DNA from: Pirellulaceae bacterium
GTDB taxonomy: Bacteria; Planctomycetota; Planctomycetia; Pirellulales; Pirellulaceae
DNA: 8,845 nucleotides
Assembly (NCBI GenBank): GCA_013002105.1
Contig: JABDKS010000656.1
Coordinates: 1-8,845, forward strand
Reading direction: 5' to 3'
Shown here: positions 7,340 through 8,845 of the stretch, one piece after another
How positions within the stretch are numbered: the first letter of the stretch is position 1
How the letters are laid out: each line of letters opens with the position of its first letter
Translations under genes and position numbers: made by a program
The notes under the pieces: generated by a model
Seen by the model: only the letters and a program-made list of their open reading frames with translations
Databases searched by the model: none
What the model was told of the DNA's origin: nothing

Positions 7340-8078
7340 CGGCAGTGAAACCTCCGAGTTGCCCACCGGGTTTCAGACGATGAGCCCGGCGATGGCCGAC
7401 ATGCGTGCCTACCCGGCGTACCTGTTTCGACAAGTCGCACCCTATTTGCAAGACCGTGTCTGGGAGATTGGTGTCGGACACGGCACCTACACCCGTTGGC
7501 TGCGTGATGCCGACAAAATGGTGTTGGCCACTGATATCGATCAGCAATGCTTGGACGATGTCAGCGAACGTTTTGCCGACGACGACAAAGTGCAAACTGC
7601 GATGGTCGATCTAACCGACCAGTCAACGATTCAATCGCAAAAACCCTTCCAAGCCAATTCGATTTTATGTCTGAACGTGCTGGAACATATCCAGGACGAC
7701 CAACAAGCTCTCAACTGGTTGCGTCAAAATGTTGCCGCCGACGCCGTGATGGGACTCATCGTGCCGGCCCATCCGCAACTGTTTGGTCGAATGGACAGCG
7801 AAGCGGGACATTTTCGTCGCTACACGCGGCGATCATTGACCGACGTATTTCAACAAGCTGGTTGGCGAATTCAGCAAACTCGATACCTCAATGTGCTTGG
7901 TGCCGCCGGATGGTGGTATCACAATCGTTGGCGCAAGGATGCTGGGTTGGCTGACGATTCGGTCAACGGCCAAATGCGTTCGGCCGACCGCTGGTTACCG
8001 CGAGTCGCACGTGTCACCGACCCGCTGACCCAATGGTTTGCTGGCTTGAGTGTGATGGCGATCGCGCACGCGAAATAG
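7326..8078 (+). CDS. SAM-dependent class I methyltransferase
   Basis: The 250-residue protein carries motif I as WEIGVGHGTYTRWL (46-59, glycine-rich EIGVGHG), an acidic pair Asp70/Asp72 in LATDIDQQCL for the SAM ribose, and LNVLEHIQDD (about 108-117) as motif IV. VPAHPQLFGRMDSEAGHFRRYTRRSL (from about residue 139) is a signature I associate with methyltransferases encoded beside GT2 polyprenyl-phosphate glycosyltransferases. The frame extends upstream inside the previous gene, but ATG at 7326 gives a normal-length protein and has GGGGA at 7313-7317 as a possible ribosome site. The 14-base overlap with the glycosyltransferase gene implies translational coupling. It is only distantly like the methyltransferase at 3074, so it is not a recent duplicate. 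The substrate is probably a sugar, glycolipid or lipid intermediate; this is inferred from context. Confidence 0.88.
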   Translation: MNQPDGSETSELPTGFQTMSPAMADMRAYPAYLFRQVAPYLQDRVWEIGVGHGTYTRWLRDADKMVLATDIDQQCLDDVSERFADDDKVQTAMVDLTDQSTIQSQKPFQANSILCLNVLEHIQDDQQALNWLRQNVAADAVMGLIVPAHPQLFGRMDSEAGHFRRYTRRSLTDVFQQAGWRIQQTRYLNVLGAAGWWYHNRWRKDAGLADDSVNGQMRSADRWLPRVARVTDPLTQWFAGLSVMAIAHAK

Positions 8079-8128
8079 CCTCCCACGCCAATCCAGCAAA
8101 CCTTCATTCACCCAGGACTGCGACCAGC

Positions 8129-8845
8129 ATGTGTGGAATCGCGGGAATTCATTCCTACGACCGATCGTCTACAGTGCCGCTTGATGCGGACATTGGCCTG
8201 CAGATGGTCGACGCGCTGTCGCACCGCGGTCCCGACGACGGCGGCTTACTGGTGGCTCCTGAGCTATTGCTCGGTCACCGACGACTTTCCATCCTGGATC
8301 TATCCGACGCCGGTCATCAGCCGATGTCTGATCAGAACCAGAACTGTTGGATTGTGTTCAATGGAGAGATTTACAATTTCGCCGACTTGCGCGTCGAACT
8401 GGAATCCGTTGGGCATAAATTTCGATCGGGAACCGACACCGAAGTCATTTTGCGTGGCTACCTGCAATGGGGACGCGACGTCGTTCACCGACTCAATGGC
8501 ATGTTCGCGTTTGCCATTTGGGACCGGCGAGATTCGTCGTTGTGGTTGGTGCGTGATGCGGTGGGAGTCAAGCCGCTATTCATCCGTGACGACGGTCAAC
8601 AGATTTGGTTTGGCTCGGAGATCAAAGCCATCTTGGCGGATTCGAGCGTCCCACGAAAACCAGATTGGAACGGACTGAACGCGTTCTTGACGTTTGGCTA
8701 CACGCCTGCACCGGCAACCGGATTTAGTGGGATTGAGCAAATTCAACCAGGCCATTCACTGGTGGTGCAAGACGGTCACGTTACAAAAAAAAGATGGGCA
8801 TCGCTGCCTTACGGGGACCACACAGAGAACTGGTCCGCAGAGGAG
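8129..8845 (+). CDS. asnB: AsnB-type glutamine-dependent amidotransferase (asparagine synthase family), 3' end missing
   Basis: The first 239 codons are present and the frame is open to the right edge. After Met1 comes the nucleophile Cys2 (MCGIAGI) of class II (Ntn) glutamine amidotransferases, then HRGPDDGG (32-39), GHRRLSILDLSDAGHQPM (49-66), FNGEIYNF (77-84) and SGTDTE (100-105). MFAFAIWD and RDAVGVKPLF follow. All glutaminase residues expected from AsnB (Arg51 or Arg52, Asn78, Glu80, Asp103) are there. The ATP-pyrophosphatase synthetase domain, which decides the acceptor, begins about where the window ends. Full-length proteins of this family are about 600-650 residues. The start lies 50 bases after the methyltransferase stop with no clear Shine-Dalgarno, and the gene probably belongs to the same operon. 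It may make asparagine, but in polysaccharide loci paralogues can amidate sugar carboxylates, so the symbol is only a family label. Confidence 0.93.
   Translation, partial: MCGIAGIHSYDRSSTVPLDADIGLQMVDALSHRGPDDGGLLVAPELLLGHRRLSILDLSDAGHQPMSDQNQNCWIVFNGEIYNFADLRVELESVGHKFRSGTDTEVILRGYLQWGRDVVHRLNGMFAFAIWDRRDSSLWLVRDAVGVKPLFIRDDGQQIWFGSEIKAILADSSVPRKPDWNGLNAFLTFGYTPAPATGFSGIEQIQPGHSLVVQDGHVTKKRWASLPYGDHTENWSAEE

Noticed and set aside
8133..8678. Frame of 181 codons overlapping the AsnB gene
   Set aside because: The overlapping frame from 8129 has a complete set of class II amidotransferase motifs; this one has none.

Overview
The window is a stretch of bacterial chromosome that codes for surface-glycan biosynthesis. 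It holds six well-supported genes (one cut by the right edge) and one tentative gene start at the left edge. Base composition is moderately GC-rich, coding is dense, several genes lack a clear Shine-Dalgarno sequence, and TTG and GTG starts occur beside ATG. The hexamer CGATCG is strikingly frequent. These traits, with this mix of protein families, fit a Planctomycete such as a Rhodopirellula/Pirellulaceae relative. That assignment is inference; no marker gene is present to prove it.

Layout. At the far left (1-139, minus) is the possible start of a gene that leaves the window. A leader of about 300 bases follows, with a strong hairpin just before the first plus-strand gene. Genes at 436-1893 (GT-C/GT39-like membrane glycosyltransferase), 1890-3077 (family 2 glycosyltransferase with four membrane segments) and 3074-3778 (SAM-dependent methyltransferase) overlap by 4 bases at each junction and form a tight translationally coupled operon. 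A terminator-like hairpin lies at 3836-3866. Convergent to this operon is a large minus-strand gene (3863-6226) for a polytopic membrane protein with a C-terminal soluble domain. Diverging from that gene is a second plus-strand set: a family 2 glycosyltransferase with two membrane segments (6329-7339), a second SAM methyltransferase overlapping it by 14 bases (7326-8078), and the first 239 codons of an AsnB-type glutamine amidotransferase (8129 to the edge).

How the genes may work together. Family 2 enzymes of these two types usually move a sugar from a nucleotide donor, often to a polyprenyl-phosphate carrier. GT-C enzymes then use the lipid-linked sugar on the outer face of the membrane. 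The methyltransferases could methylate the sugars or the lipid, and the AsnB-type enzyme could amidate a sugar acid or make asparagine. The window therefore looks like part of an exopolysaccharide, O-antigen-like or glycolipid locus. The sugar, the acceptor and the end product cannot be read from the sequence.

The less ordinary signals are the leader hairpin with two competing 3' arms, 18-base tandem duplications at the 3' ends of two glycosyltransferase genes, the repeated GT2-plus-methyltransferase arrangement, and the excess of CGATCG. I found no CRISPR array, tRNA, rRNA, transposase or phage gene, and nothing that is clearly a wholly new system.
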